Positions 8,038 to 17,218 of a stretch of DNA of 64,000 nt are shown piece after piece. This DNA is from Pigmentiphaga litoralis (lineage in GTDB: Bacteria > Pseudomonadota > Gammaproteobacteria > Burkholderiales > Burkholderiaceae_B), in the NCBI RefSeq assembly GCF_013408655.1, contig NZ_JACCBP010000001.1, positions 2,356,001 to 2,420,000 of the forward strand, read 5' to 3'. Numbering within the stretch: the stretch's first letter is position 1; each line of letters begins with the position of its first letter. A program made the position numbers and the translations under genes. Below the pieces are notes generated by a model that saw nothing but the letters and a program-made list of their open reading frames with translations, did not search any database and had not been told where the DNA came from.

Positions 8038-8584
8038 GGTGGCGGCAAAGCAGGCGGCAACGAAGAAAGTGACGACACCGCAGGCCGCGGTTGACATGAC
8101 CGAGGCTTCGCCCACTGTCACGCCGCTCAGCCTGTCCGTGCAGTACGCCGTCGACGACGACCGCCTGCCCCGGTGGCGCGTGCGCCGCTGGGTGGCGCTG
8201 ACGCTCAAGCATCTGCGCACGTCGAAGTCGGCGCCGACCGCCGTCCACCTGACCCTGCGGATCGTGGGCGCGGCCGAAGGGCGTCGATTGAACCGCGACT
8301 TTCGCGAGCGCGACTACGCCACCAACGTGCTGACCTTCGAATACGGCGACGATCCGTCGGGCACCACCAGCGGTGACATCGTGCTGTGCCTGCCGGTGCT
8401 GGTCAAAGAAGCACGCGAACAGAAAAAGCCCTTCCTGAATCACGCCGCGCATCTGGTGATTCACGGCGTCCTACACGCATTGGGTTACGATCATTTGAAC
8501 GCGCGGGAAGCCACACGCATGGAGCGTCTGGAAACCCGCATTTTGGCCGAATTGGCAATACCCGACCCGTATCGGGTATCCTGA
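7997..8584 (+). CDS. ybeY: Endoribonuclease YbeY (rRNA maturation factor)
   Basis: YbeY is a zinc-dependent single-strand endoribonuclease for 16S rRNA 3' maturation and 70S quality control. The zinc motif H-x3-H-x5-H is intact as HGVLHALGYDH, residues 156, 160 and 166 from the longest start. The start is uncertain. ATG 7997 overlaps phoH and gives a basic Ala/Lys/Thr-rich 33-residue extension unlike other YbeY proteins. ATG 8096 gives about 162 residues, closer to the usual 150-180. GTG 8039 is a third option. The core domain is unambiguous. Confidence 0.93.
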   Translation: MRMKSMARAAVASKVAAKQAATKKVTTPQAAVDMTEASPTVTPLSLSVQYAVDDDRLPRWRVRRWVALTLKHLRTSKSAPTAVHLTLRIVGAAEGRRLNRDFRERDYATNVLTFEYGDDPSGTTSGDIVLCLPVLVKEAREQKKPFLNHAAHLVIHGVLHALGYDHLNAREATRMERLETRILAELAIPDPYRVS

Positions 8585-8612
8585 GACCTTCACAAACTGT
8601 CCTGTCAGGACG

Positions 8613-9506
8613 ATGTCAGACTCCTCCCCTAGTCCGGCGTACGCATCGCGTGCGCCCAAACATCCTCCCAAAACCTTCTTCGAGCGACTCTCGGCGCTGA
8701 TCCATCGCGAGCCGGAAGACCGCGAAGACTTGAAGGCGGTGCTGGAAGCGGCCTATGGTCGCGACCTCCTCGACGCCGAAGCGCTGTCGATGATCGAAGG
8801 CGTGCTGGCCGTGTCCGAACTGGCCGCCGGCGACATCATGATCCCGCGGTCGCGCATGGACATGCTGGAAGTCAGCGAACCCATCGAAGCCCTGCTGCCG
8901 GGCGTCATCGAAACCGCCCACTCGCGCTTTCCGGTATATGAAGAAAGCCGCGATAACGTGATCGGCATCCTGCTGGCCAAAGACCTGCTGCGCTGCGTGG
9001 TGGACCGCCACCTCGAACTGCGCACGCTCTTGCGTCCGGCGGTGTTCATTCCCGAATCCAAGAAACTGAACGTGCTGCTGCGTGAATTCCGCAGCAACCG
9101 CAACCACATCGCGATCGTGGTGGATGAGCATGGCGGTACCGCCGGGCTGATCACGATCGAAGACGTGCTGGAACAGATCGTTGGCGAGATCGAAGATGAG
9201 TACGACGACATCGACGTCGAACAGTCCATCCTGCCCGACGGCAAGAACCGCTGGCGCGTGATGGCCACGACCAGCATCCGCCGGTTCAACGAGACCTTCG
9301 GGTCTTCGCTGGACGACGACGAATACGACACCGTGGGTGGCTGGATGGCCGGCAATCTGGGCCGCATCCCCCGCCGCGGCGACCATATCGAACGCGACAA
9401 CCTCAAGCTCGACGTGATCCGGGCCGACGCGCGCCGCGCGTTGTGGCTGCGTGTGGCGCGGCTGCCCAACGACGGGTCCGAGCCGACGCCGATCGACGAG
9501 CGATAG
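8613..9506 (+). CDS. corC: CBS-domain protein CorC (Mg/Co efflux accessory)
   Basis: The 297-residue soluble protein has tandem CBS domains (about 70-190, beginning near DIMIPRSRMDML) and a C-terminal CorC/HlyC transporter-associated domain (about 205-285). It lacks the DUF21 membrane domain, as expected for the YbeX/CorC subgroup. That subgroup is linked to magnesium/cobalt resistance and, through its position next to ybeY, to ribosome metabolism. It lies 28 bases after ybeY and 10 bases before lnt, within one operon. Confidence 0.92.
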   Translation: MSDSSPSPAYASRAPKHPPKTFFERLSALIHREPEDREDLKAVLEAAYGRDLLDAEALSMIEGVLAVSELAAGDIMIPRSRMDMLEVSEPIEALLPGVIETAHSRFPVYEESRDNVIGILLAKDLLRCVVDRHLELRTLLRPAVFIPESKKLNVLLREFRSNRNHIAIVVDEHGGTAGLITIEDVLEQIVGEIEDEYDDIDVEQSILPDGKNRWRVMATTSIRRFNETFGSSLDDDEYDTVGGWMAGNLGRIPRRGDHIERDNLKLDVIRADARRALWLRVARLPNDGSEPTPIDER

Positions 9507-9516
9507 GCCGGCCGCC

Positions 9517-11211
9517 GTGCGTCGTCCTTCCGCGTCGCTCGTGGGCGCCCTGCTGCTGGGCGCGCTCCACGGCCTGGCCTTTGCGCCTGTTCCGTTCCCT
9601 GCCTGGCTCCTGCCTTTCGTCCAGATCGCCGCGTTCGCGGGTCTCTGCGTTCTGACGTGGCGCTCGGCCTCCGTACCGCGCGCCACGGTGCTGGGCTTCG
9701 TGTTCGGCATGGGGCACTTTGGCGTCGGCATTTCCTGGATCTACACCAGCCTGCATGTGTACGCGCACATGGTCGCGCCCCTGGCCATCATGGGCGTGGT
9801 GCTGCTGTCCGCCTACCTGTCGATGTTCACGGCGGCGGCCACGTCCTTCGCGCGCTGGGTGTCGCGGGGGCCGGATGCTCCTGCCGGGGTTCCCACGCGC
9901 TGGACTGCCCTGCTGTCCACCGTCGCGATGGCCACGGCCTGGACCGCGGCCGAATGGGTACGCGGCGTGCTGTTCACCGGGTTTCCGTGGCTCAACGCGG
10001 GCTACGCGCATGTCGACGGGCCGTTGCACGGCTGGGCATCGCTGGTCGGCGTGTACGGCGTGGCCTTCCTGGCGACCCTGACCGCGGCGGGCATTGCTGC
10101 GTTCGTGATGCACGCCAAGACGCAGCGCGGCGCGGGCCTGCCGCTGGCGCTGGCCGTGCTGATCTGTCTCTTGGGCGCGGGCGCGGGGCGGATTTCGTGG
10201 GTCACGCCCCATGGCGACCCCATCACCGTGCGCCTGGTGCAGGCCAATATTCCGCTCGACGACAAATTCGATCCGGCCTTCATCTGGCAAGGCATGGACG
10301 CCCACCGCCGCCTGGCCGAGATGCCGACGGCCAATGGCCGCCCCATCGACCTGACTTTGCTGCCCGAAACCGCCGTGCCGGTGTTCCAGGACCAGCTGAC
10401 GCCCGCCGCCTGGGGCGAATGGGTCGGCAGCGCGGCCACCGCCAAGAGCACCTTCGTGCTGGGCGTGGCGCTGCGCGACGTGCGGCCTGACCGCGAATAC
10501 TTCTACAACGGGGTCGTGGAACTGGACGGCAATACGTCCGAAGACGCGCTGGTGGCCGGCCGCCCCGGACATCGCTACAGCAAGAACCACCTGGTGCCCT
10601 TTGGCGAATTCGTGCCACCCGGCTTCAAGTGGTTCGTCAATGCCATGGTGATGCCGCTGGGCGATTTCGACCGCGGCGCGCCACGCCAGCGGCCGTTCGC
10701 GATCGCGGGTCAGCACGTCGCCATGAACATCTGCTACGAAGACGTGTTCGGTGAAGAACTGCTGCCCGCCATCCGGCCGTGGAGTGGCGATGACGACGAT
10801 GCGCCCGAACAGGCGCCCGACGACGACGCCGATCTGGAAGCCGGCGCCACCATTCTGGCCAACGTCAGCAACCTGGCGTGGTTCGGCGATTCGCTCGCCT
10901 TGCCGCAGCATCTGCAGATGTCGCGGATGCGGGTGCGCGAGACCGAACGGCCCATGCTGCGCGCGACCAATACCGGCATGACCGCCGTCATCGACGCCAC
11001 CGGCAACGTGCAGTCGCAGCTGCGTCCGCTGACCGTCGGCGCGCTTGATGCAACCGTGCAGGGCACGACCGGATTGACGCCGTATGCGCGCACCGGCAAC
11101 GCCCCGGTGCTGGGCGTGCTGCTTGCCCTGCTGGCCTTTTTGACATGGCACCGCAAGCGCCGCAAGGCCCCCGCCCAGACAAAGACGGCGCGATCGGCCC
11201 GGCGCAGTTAA
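9517..11211 (+). CDS. lnt: Apolipoprotein N-acyltransferase
   Basis: This inner-membrane enzyme transfers a third acyl chain to the N-terminal Cys of lipoproteins. GTG 9517 is preferred because it follows the corC stop by 10 bases and leads straight into the first membrane helix; an earlier start would sit inside corC. The 564 residues have five to six N-terminal helices, then a nitrilase domain with the catalytic triad Glu284 (LLPETAV), Lys356 (YSKNHL) and Cys406 ([10 protein letters not shown]). A strongly acidic insert follows the catalytic Cys at about 421-447 (GDDDDAPEQ...PDDDAD), which is unusual for the family. Pal, encoded later in the window, would be one of its substrates. Confidence 0.95.
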   Translation: MRRPSASLVGALLLGALHGLAFAPVPFPAWLLPFVQIAAFAGLCVLTWRSASVPRATVLGFVFGMGHFGVGISWIYTSLHVYAHMVAPLAIMGVVLLSAYLSMFTAAATSFARWVSRGPDAPAGVPTRWTALLSTVAMATAWTAAEWVRGVLFTGFPWLNAGYAHVDGPLHGWASLVGVYGVAFLATLTAAGIAAFVMHAKTQRGAGLPLALAVLICLLGAGAGRISWVTPHGDPITVRLVQANIPLDDKFDPAFIWQGMDAHRRLAEMPTANGRPIDLTLLPETAVPVFQDQLTPAAWGEWVGSAATAKSTFVLGVALRDVRPDREYFYNGVVELDGNTSEDALVAGRPGHRYSKNHLVPFGEFVPPGFKWFVNAMVMPLGDFDRGAPRQRPFAIAGQHVAMNICYEDVFGEELLPAIRPWSGDDDDAPEQAPDDDADLEAGATILANVSNLAWFGDSLALPQHLQMSRMRVRETERPMLRATNTGMTAVIDATGNVQSQLRPLTVGALDATVQGTTGLTPYARTGNAPVLGVLLALLAFLTWHRKRRKAPAQTKTARSARRS

Positions 11212-11214
11212 AAT
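11208..11214 (+). promoter_or_regulatory. Possible -10 element ahead of glyQ
   Basis: TTAAAAT lies between the lnt stop and glyQ, 86 bases before the glyQ ATG. No good -35 is seen at 17 bases, so this is a weak prediction for the start of the glyQ-glyS transcript. Confidence 0.3.
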
Positions 11215-11299
11215 CCCCCCTTTCGTCTTGCGGTCCGCCCTCGCCGGGCAGGACCGGACGTACCCTCGGCAAGCAAGCGCCGAATTCACCGCGAACACC

Positions 11300-12196
11300 A
11301 TGCTGACATTTCAACAGATCATTCTTCGACTCCAGGAATACTGGGCCCAACAAGGCTGCGCGCTGCTGCAGCCGTACGACATGGAAGTCGGCGCGGGCAC
11401 GTCCCATACCGCGACCTTCCTGCGTGCACTTGGCCCCGAGCCCTGGCGTGCGGCGTATGTGCAGCCCTCGCGGCGCCCCAGCGACGGCCGGTACGGCGAG
11501 AACCCCAACCGCTTGCAGCACTACTATCAGTTCCAGGTCGTGCTCAAGCCGGCGCCCACCGACATCCTCGAGCTGTACATCGGCTCGCTCAAGGCGCTTG
11601 GCATCGACCCGCAGCAGCACGACGTCCGCTTCGTGGAAGATGACTGGGAAAACCCCACGCTGGGCGCCTGGGGCCTGGGCTGGGAAGTCTGGCTCAACGG
11701 CATGGAAGTGACCCAGTTCACGTACTTCCAGCAGGTCGGCGGCATCGACTGCAAGCCGACCACCGGCGAGATCACCTACGGGATCGAACGCCTGGCCATG
11801 TATCTGCAGGGCGTTGAAAGCCTGTACGACCTGGTCTGGACCGACAGCCCGCACGGCAAGCTGACCTACCGTGATGTGTATCACCAGAACGAAGTGGAAC
11901 AGTCGACCTATAACTTCGAGCACTCGTCGCCCGATATCCTGTTCCAGCACTTTACCGATTACGAAACCCAGGCCAAGCACCTTGTCGAGGTGCCCCTGGC
12001 TTTGCCCGCCTACGAGATGGTCCTGAAAGCCGCCCACACGTTCAACCTGCTGGATGCGCGCGGCGCGATCAGCGTCACCGAGCGCGCCGCCTACATCGGC
12101 CGCATCCGCAATCTGTCGCGCGCCGTTGCGCAGAGCTATTACGAGTCCCGCGAACGCCTGGGCTTCCCGATGCTGGCGCGCAAGGAGGCTGCATAA
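11300..12196 (+). CDS. glyQ: Glycyl-tRNA synthetase alpha subunit
   Basis: This is the catalytic alpha chain of the bacterial alpha2beta2 glycyl-tRNA synthetase, forming glycyl-adenylate. The 298 residues begin [12 protein letters not shown] and contain the class II signatures [15 protein letters not shown] and [15 protein letters not shown]. Length agrees with family members (about 300). ATG 11300 matches the conserved N-terminus; upstream in-frame codons have no family similarity. The stop is immediately followed by the glyS start. Confidence 0.97.
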   Translation: MLTFQQIILRLQEYWAQQGCALLQPYDMEVGAGTSHTATFLRALGPEPWRAAYVQPSRRPSDGRYGENPNRLQHYYQFQVVLKPAPTDILELYIGSLKALGIDPQQHDVRFVEDDWENPTLGAWGLGWEVWLNGMEVTQFTYFQQVGGIDCKPTTGEITYGIERLAMYLQGVESLYDLVWTDSPHGKLTYRDVYHQNEVEQSTYNFEHSSPDILFQHFTDYETQAKHLVEVPLALPAYEMVLKAAHTFNLLDARGAISVTERAAYIGRIRNLSRAVAQSYYESRERLGFPMLARKEAA

Positions 12197-14338
12197 ATGG
12201 CGCACGCTTCCCAGCCCCTGCTGATCGAACTGTTTACCGAAGAGCTGCCCCCCAAGGCGCTGAACCGCCTGGGTCATGCGTTTGCCGATGGCGTGGCGGC
12301 CGGCCTGTCGGCCCGCGGCCTGCTGGCTGACGGCAATACCGTCACGCCGTTTGCGTCGCCGCGCCGCCTGGCCGTGCGCCTGTCGGCCGTGCTGGCGCAA
12401 GGCGCTGACGCCGCCTTTGCCGAAAAGCTGATGCCTGCCAGCGTGGGCCTGACGGCCGACGGCAAGGCATCGCCCGCCCTGCTCAAGAAGCTGGCCGCCA
12501 AGGGCCTGCATGACCTGGACGTGTCGACCCTCGCGCGCGAGTCCGATGGCAAAAACGAGAACCTGGTCTATCGCGGTGTGGCGCCCGGCGCGGCGCTGAC
12601 GGCAGTGCTGCAAGGCATCGTCGAAGACGCGCTGACCAAGTTGCCGATCCCGAAGGTCATGAGCTATCAGCTGGCCGATGGTGAAACCACCGTCAAGTTC
12701 GTGCGCCCGGCCCATGGCCTGGTCGCGCTGTACGGCAACGACGTGGTCGACATTTCCATTCTGGGCCTGAAGTCGGGCCGCAGCACGACCGGTCACCGCT
12801 TCCAGTCCAGCGGCACGATCGACCTGCCGTCGGCCGACAGCTATGAAGACAAGCTGGCCGGCCAGGGCCGCGTGATCGCCGCGTTCGACGCGCGCCGCGA
12901 CAATATTGAAAAGCAGCTGCGCGACCATGCCGCGCGCCTGAACGCATCGCTGGGTGACGAAAGTGACGTCGGCCCCCTGCTGGACGAAGTGAATGCCTTG
13001 GTCGAGTACCCCACCGTGTACGTGGGCGAGTTCGAACCGGAATTCCTGGCCGTGCCGCAGGAATGCCTGATCCTCACCATGCGCCTGAACCAGAAGTACT
13101 TTCCGCTGTTCGAATCGGACGGCAGGAAGCTGACCAACCGTTTCCTGATCGTCAGCAACATGGCGCTGACCGATCCGGCCAACATCGTTGACGGCAATCA
13201 GCGGGTCGTGCGCCCACGCCTGGCCGACGCGCGCTTCTTTTTCGAAACCGACAAAAAGACGTCGCTGGCCTCGCGGGTCGATCAGCTTGGCACCATCGTC
13301 TATCACAACAAGCTGGGTTCGCAGCTGGACCGTGTACAGCGCGTGCGCCAACTGGCCTCGTGGGTGGCCGAACGCATCGGCACCGACCCTAAGCTGGCGG
13401 ACCGCGCCGCGCTGCTGGCCAAGACCGATCTGGTCACCGGCATGGTGGGCGAATTTCCGGAACTGCAGGGCCTGATGGGTTCCTACTACGCCGTGGCCGA
13501 TGGGGAAGACCCGGCCGTGGTGGCCGCGATCCGCGATCAGTACCGCATCCGTTTCGATGATGCGGTGGAAGACGAAACCGCCGTGGCGGCGGCGCTGTTC
13601 ATTGCCGACCGCGCCGAGACGCTGGTCGGGATCTGGAGCATTGGCCTGGTGCCCACCGGCGACAAGGATCCGTTTGGTCTGCGCCGCGCGGCGCTTGGCC
13701 TGATCAGCGCCTTTGAACAGCTGGCCGCCGGGGATCGCCTGGGCACGGGCGGCGAACCGTTTACGCTGGACCTGCTGCTGGAACGCGCGGCGGCCACCTT
13801 TGGCACGTCGGCAGCGGCTGTCATCGTGACTGAAGTGCGCGCCTTTGTGTTCGAGCGTTATCGCAACCAGCTGGCCGCGACGTACGACCGGTCGGCCGTG
13901 GACGCGGTCATTGCCGTCACGCCGCCGCTGGAAGAAGTGCCCGCCCGCGTGCGCGCCGTCGTGGCCTTCGGCGCCCTGCCCGAAGCCGCCAGCCTGGCGG
14001 CCGCCAACAAGCGGATCGGCAATATCCTGAAAAAGAACGAAGGTGAAGGCAAGATCGGCAAGGTTGATCCGGCCCGCCTGGTGGATCCGGCCGAGCAGGC
14101 CCTGGCGGCCACGGTGGAACGCCTGCGGCCCGAAGCCGAATCGCGTTTTGCGGCAGGCGATTTTTCGGGTGCGCTGACGGTGCTGTCCGAAGCGCGCGGC
14201 CCGGTGGATGCCTTCTTTGCGGATGTGATGGTCATGGCAGAAGACCCGGCGCTGCGCGCCAACCGCCTGGCGCTTCTGGCCGATCTGCACGGGGTGATGA
14301 ACCGCGTGGCGGACCTTTCCCGTCTGGCGGCCGCGTGA
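12197..14338 (+). CDS. glyS: Glycyl-tRNA synthetase beta subunit
   Basis: The 713-residue tRNA-recognition beta subunit starts LLIELFTEELPPKAL. Its central region contains RVVRPRLADARFFF and HNKLGSQLDRVQR, and a C-terminal anticodon-binding (DALR-like) region ends near NRVADLSRLAA. The start codon directly abuts the glyQ stop, so the two subunits are translationally coupled for equal output. The 3' end overlaps the longest gmhB frame. Confidence 0.97.
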   Translation: MAHASQPLLIELFTEELPPKALNRLGHAFADGVAAGLSARGLLADGNTVTPFASPRRLAVRLSAVLAQGADAAFAEKLMPASVGLTADGKASPALLKKLAAKGLHDLDVSTLARESDGKNENLVYRGVAPGAALTAVLQGIVEDALTKLPIPKVMSYQLADGETTVKFVRPAHGLVALYGNDVVDISILGLKSGRSTTGHRFQSSGTIDLPSADSYEDKLAGQGRVIAAFDARRDNIEKQLRDHAARLNASLGDESDVGPLLDEVNALVEYPTVYVGEFEPEFLAVPQECLILTMRLNQKYFPLFESDGRKLTNRFLIVSNMALTDPANIVDGNQRVVRPRLADARFFFETDKKTSLASRVDQLGTIVYHNKLGSQLDRVQRVRQLASWVAERIGTDPKLADRAALLAKTDLVTGMVGEFPELQGLMGSYYAVADGEDPAVVAAIRDQYRIRFDDAVEDETAVAAALFIADRAETLVGIWSIGLVPTGDKDPFGLRRAALGLISAFEQLAAGDRLGTGGEPFTLDLLLERAAATFGTSAAAVIVTEVRAFVFERYRNQLAATYDRSAVDAVIAVTPPLEEVPARVRAVVAFGALPEAASLAAANKRIGNILKKNEGEGKIGKVDPARLVDPAEQALAATVERLRPEAESRFAAGDFSGALTVLSEARGPVDAFFADVMVMAEDPALRANRLALLADLHGVMNRVADLSRLAAA

Positions 14339-14964
14339 TCAAGCCCGTCTCCAACAAACCGGCTGGCAAGCCCGCGGGCAAGACCGGCGCCAGCAGCGGC
14401 ATGCCGCGCAACCGGCTGATCATCCTGGACCGTGATGGGGTCATCAACCAGGACAGCCCCGAGTTCGTAAAGTCGCCCGACGAGTGGATCCCCCTGCCGG
14501 GCGCGCTCGAGGCCATCGCGCGCATGAACCAGGCCGGCTACCGGGTGGTGATCGCCACCAATCAGTCGGGCCTGGGCCGCGGGCTGTTCGACGCCGCCAC
14601 GCTCAACGCCATCCACATCAAGCTGAAAACGCAGCTGGCCAAGGTGGGCGGTACGGTGGACGCCATTTTTATCTGCCCGCATGCGCCTGACGATGAATGC
14701 GACTGCCGCAAGCCCCTGCCCGGCCTGTTCTATTCGATCGCGCAGCGCTTCGACATCGACCTGGCGGGCCTGCCCGCCGTGGGCGATTCGGCGCGTGACT
14801 TGCAGGCGGCCTATACCGCTGGCTGCACCCCGTGGCTGGTGCTGACGGGCAATGGACTCAAGACCCAGGCGCAGGGCAACCTGCCCCCCACTACGGTGGT
14901 CTGGGAATCGCTGACGGCCGTGGCCGAAGCGCTGGAAACCGCCAACCTGGCGGAGGAACACTGA
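14335..14964 (+). CDS. gmhB: D-glycero-beta-D-manno-heptose-1,7-bisphosphate 7-phosphatase
   Basis: This HAD-family phosphatase removes the 7-phosphate in ADP-heptose synthesis for LPS inner core. It has the catalytic loop LDRDGVINQ, motif II TNQSG and the zinc-binding loop CPHAPDDECDC, which is diagnostic for GmhB. The 209-residue form begins with GTG 14335, overlapping the glyS stop by four bases, and carries a 22-residue Lys/Gly/Pro-rich tail not seen in relatives. ATG 14401 gives 187 residues, nearer the usual size, and may be the true start. Confidence 0.92.
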   Translation: MIKPVSNKPAGKPAGKTGASSGMPRNRLIILDRDGVINQDSPEFVKSPDEWIPLPGALEAIARMNQAGYRVVIATNQSGLGRGLFDAATLNAIHIKLKTQLAKVGGTVDAIFICPHAPDDECDCRKPLPGLFYSIAQRFDIDLAGLPAVGDSARDLQAAYTAGCTPWLVLTGNGLKTQAQGNLPPTTVVWESLTAVAEALETANLAEEH

Positions 14965-14965
14965 T

Positions 14966-15721
14966 ATGGCGTGGTTACGCTCGGCGTTGTATGCGGTTTT
15001 CCTGCTGGTTACCGTCATTCCGTTTGCCCTGGGCAGCGTGCTCTGGTCTCCGTTGCCGCTGTCGTGGCGCTATCGCCTGACCGTCGGCTGGCCACGGCTG
15101 GCCGTCTGGGGCGCACGGTTCATCGTGGGCATCCGCTGGCAGATCAAGGGCTGGGAAAACCTGCCCGACAAGCCGGTGGTCATCCTGTCCAAGCATCAGT
15201 CGGCATGGGAAACCATGTTCCTGATCGCGTGGATGCCGCGCGAACTGTGCTTTGTCTACAAGCGCGAACTGCACTGGGTGCCCTTCTTTGGCTGGGGCCT
15301 GGCGCTGCTCAAGATGATCGCGATCAACCGCAAGAAAGGCAGCGATTCGTTTGAACAGGTCGTGGCCCAAGGACGTGAAAAACTGGCGGCTGGCCGCTGG
15401 ATGATCATGTTCCCGGAAGGCACGCGGATTGCTCCGGGCAAGGCAGGCAAGTACAAAAGCGGTGGTGCTCGCGTGGCCGTGCGGACCGGCGCCTGGGTGG
15501 TGCCGATCGCGCACAACGCCGGCGAATGCTGGCCGCGCAACGCATTCGTGAAACGCCCCGGTGTGATCACGGTGTCCATCGGACCGGCCATCAATTCCGA
15601 AGGGCTCACCGCCGACGCATTGAACCGGCAGGTCGAAGCCTGGATCGAAGGCGAAATGCGTGTTCTCAACCCCGAGCGCTACAAGGATGGTCGCCCGTCC
15701 GAGCGCCCGTCGCCCAGGTAG
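14966..15721 (+). CDS. plsC: 1-acyl-sn-glycerol-3-phosphate acyltransferase
   Basis: This enzyme acylates lysophosphatidic acid to phosphatidic acid at the inner membrane. The 251 residues have an N-terminal hydrophobic segment (about 7-30) and the acyltransferase motifs HQSAWE (77-82, an H-x4-E variant of the usual H-x4-D) and FPEGTR (149-154). The gene starts one base after the gmhB stop. Gene order gmhB-plsC-metallopeptidase-gloA is typical of Bordetella-like genomes. The last 15 residues are Arg/Pro/Ser-rich and not conserved. Confidence 0.93.
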   Translation: MAWLRSALYAVFLLVTVIPFALGSVLWSPLPLSWRYRLTVGWPRLAVWGARFIVGIRWQIKGWENLPDKPVVILSKHQSAWETMFLIAWMPRELCFVYKRELHWVPFFGWGLALLKMIAINRKKGSDSFEQVVAQGREKLAAGRWMIMFPEGTRIAPGKAGKYKSGGARVAVRTGAWVVPIAHNAGECWPRNAFVKRPGVITVSIGPAINSEGLTADALNRQVEAWIEGEMRVLNPERYKDGRPSERPSPR

Positions 15722-15735
15722 TCCTGTCGCTGAAC

Positions 15736-16683
15736 ATGGCTGGTTCCCGTCGTCCCGATTCCGTGCATCCTGATCCGTCCCGCCCGCGCGTCCGTCCGGC
15801 GAGCGCGGCGGCCGCACGTGCGCCGGGCAAAAGTGACCCGCCGCCCCAGCTCGAATTGCTGCTGAACCCGCCGTCCCCGACCCCGGTGGCATCGACGCCG
15901 CCGGTTGCACCGCCCGATCCGGCCGTGCAACTGCCCCCGGGCGCGCGCTGGCGCGAAGTGACGGCCGACGGCCAGGTGATCCGCTTCGTGCTGCAACGCT
16001 CGCGCCGCCGCAGCATCGGCTTCGTGATCGGCGACGACGGCCTGCGTGTCACGGCGCCCCGCTGGGTGGTGCTGGCCGACATTGACACGGCCGTGCTGGA
16101 AAAGTCGCGCTGGATCCTGTCCAAGCTCAACGACTGGCAAAACCGCAAGGAACGCCTGGCGCTGAATCAGACCAAGTGGGAAGACGGTGGCGAATTGCCG
16201 TACCTGGGCAAACGCATCACCATCCGGCTGGACGCGCATCGCAGCCTGCTGCTGGAAGGCGACGCCCTGGCGCCGCAGGATGGCGACGTGTTGTGGCTGC
16301 CACTGCCGCACGATGCCGGCGCCGCGCGGGTGCGCGACTCGGTCCAGGCCTGGCTGCAATCGCGGGCCCGCGCAATCTTTGACGTGCGCCTGAAGGACTT
16401 CCTGGACCGCACTGGCCTGACCATCAACCGGTGGAGCCTGTCGTCGGCCGCCACGCGCTGGGGTTCCTGCACCAGCGCCGGCAACATCCGGCTCAACTGG
16501 CGCCTGATCCACTTCCCCATGAACGTGATCGATTACGTGATCGCGCACGAACTGGCGCATCTGCGCGAAATGAACCACAGCGCCGACTTCTGGGCCGAAG
16601 TCGGCCATCTGCTTCCGGGCTTCGAAAGCGCGCGGGAAGCCCTGCGCCGCCACGACCCGACCAGCCTGCCGCAGTTCGTCTAG
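15736..16683 (+). CDS. YgjP/WLM-type M48-like metallopeptidase
   Basis: The 315-residue protein of the YgjP (DUF45) family has a zincin motif HELAH (271-275), followed by His281 in EMNHSADFW as the third zinc ligand. Residues 1-75 are a Pro/Ala-rich, probably disordered region. An N-terminal beta domain with RRRSIGFVIGDDGLRVTAP is typical of YgjP. ATG 15736 is chosen because earlier in-frame codons overlap plsC. The family is related to SprT and WLM peptidases; its physiological substrate is unknown. It may be expressed with plsC, 14 bases upstream. Confidence 0.85.
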   Translation: MAGSRRPDSVHPDPSRPRVRPASAAAARAPGKSDPPPQLELLLNPPSPTPVASTPPVAPPDPAVQLPPGARWREVTADGQVIRFVLQRSRRRSIGFVIGDDGLRVTAPRWVVLADIDTAVLEKSRWILSKLNDWQNRKERLALNQTKWEDGGELPYLGKRITIRLDAHRSLLLEGDALAPQDGDVLWLPLPHDAGAARVRDSVQAWLQSRARAIFDVRLKDFLDRTGLTINRWSLSSAATRWGSCTSAGNIRLNWRLIHFPMNVIDYVIAHELAHLREMNHSADFWAEVGHLLPGFESAREALRRHDPTSLPQFV

Positions 16684-16713
16684 CGGCCGGCGTTCTCTTC
16701 CAAGGACCCTATC

Positions 16714-17118
16714 ATGCGACTTCTCCACACCATGCTGCGCGTCGGCGACATGCAGCGTTCCATCGACTTCTACACCAACGTGCTGGGCATGCGCCTGCTG
16801 CGCAAAAGCGACTATCCGGAAGGCAAATTCACGCTGGCGTTTGTCGGCTACCAGGACGAGAAAGACGGCGCCGTGCTGGAACTGACGCACAACTGGGACA
16901 CGTCGTCGTACGAACTGGGCACGGCCTACGGCCACATCGCGCTGGAAGTCGACAACGCGGCCGAAACCTGTGACAAGGTGCGCGAACTGGGCGGCAAGGT
17001 GGTTCGCGAAGCCGGCCCCATGAAGCACGGCACCACCGTGATTGCTTTTGTCGAAGATCCGGACGGCTACAAGATCGAATTCATCCAGCGCGGATCGCGC
17101 AAGGGCGCCAGCGACTGA
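16714..17118 (+). CDS. gloA: Lactoylglutathione lyase (glyoxalase I)
   Basis: It converts the hemithioacetal of methylglyoxal and glutathione to S-lactoylglutathione in the cytoplasm. The 134-residue protein has metal ligands His5, Glu56, His74 and Glu122 at the same numbers as the nickel-dependent E. coli enzyme, which suggests the Ni/Co rather than the Zn class. It lies 30 bases after the metallopeptidase gene and is followed by a strong terminator. Confidence 0.95.
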   Translation: MRLLHTMLRVGDMQRSIDFYTNVLGMRLLRKSDYPEGKFTLAFVGYQDEKDGAVLELTHNWDTSSYELGTAYGHIALEVDNAAETCDKVRELGGKVVREAGPMKHGTTVIAFVEDPDGYKIEFIQRGSRKGASD

Positions 17119-17134
17119 TCGCTGCGTGCACCGC

Positions 17135-17167
17135 AGGCGCCGGGTGGCATCCTCGGCGCCTTTTTTT
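17135..17167 (+). terminator. Intrinsic terminator after gloA
   Basis: AGGCGCCG pairs with CGGCGCCT around an 11-base loop, and the second arm runs into seven T residues (17161-17167). It closes the gmhB-plsC-gloA transcription unit. Confidence 0.88.
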
Positions 17168-17218
17168 CATCTTCCTTGCCCGCCGCGCGGCGCGGCGTGA
17201 CGCCACGACGGGCCCTTC

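Noticed and set aside
10988..14290. Very long minus-strand frame (1100 codons) opposite glyQ and glyS
   Set aside because: Composition is typical of an antisense shadow (Gln/Arg/His-rich) and it covers two essential genes with perfect motifs.
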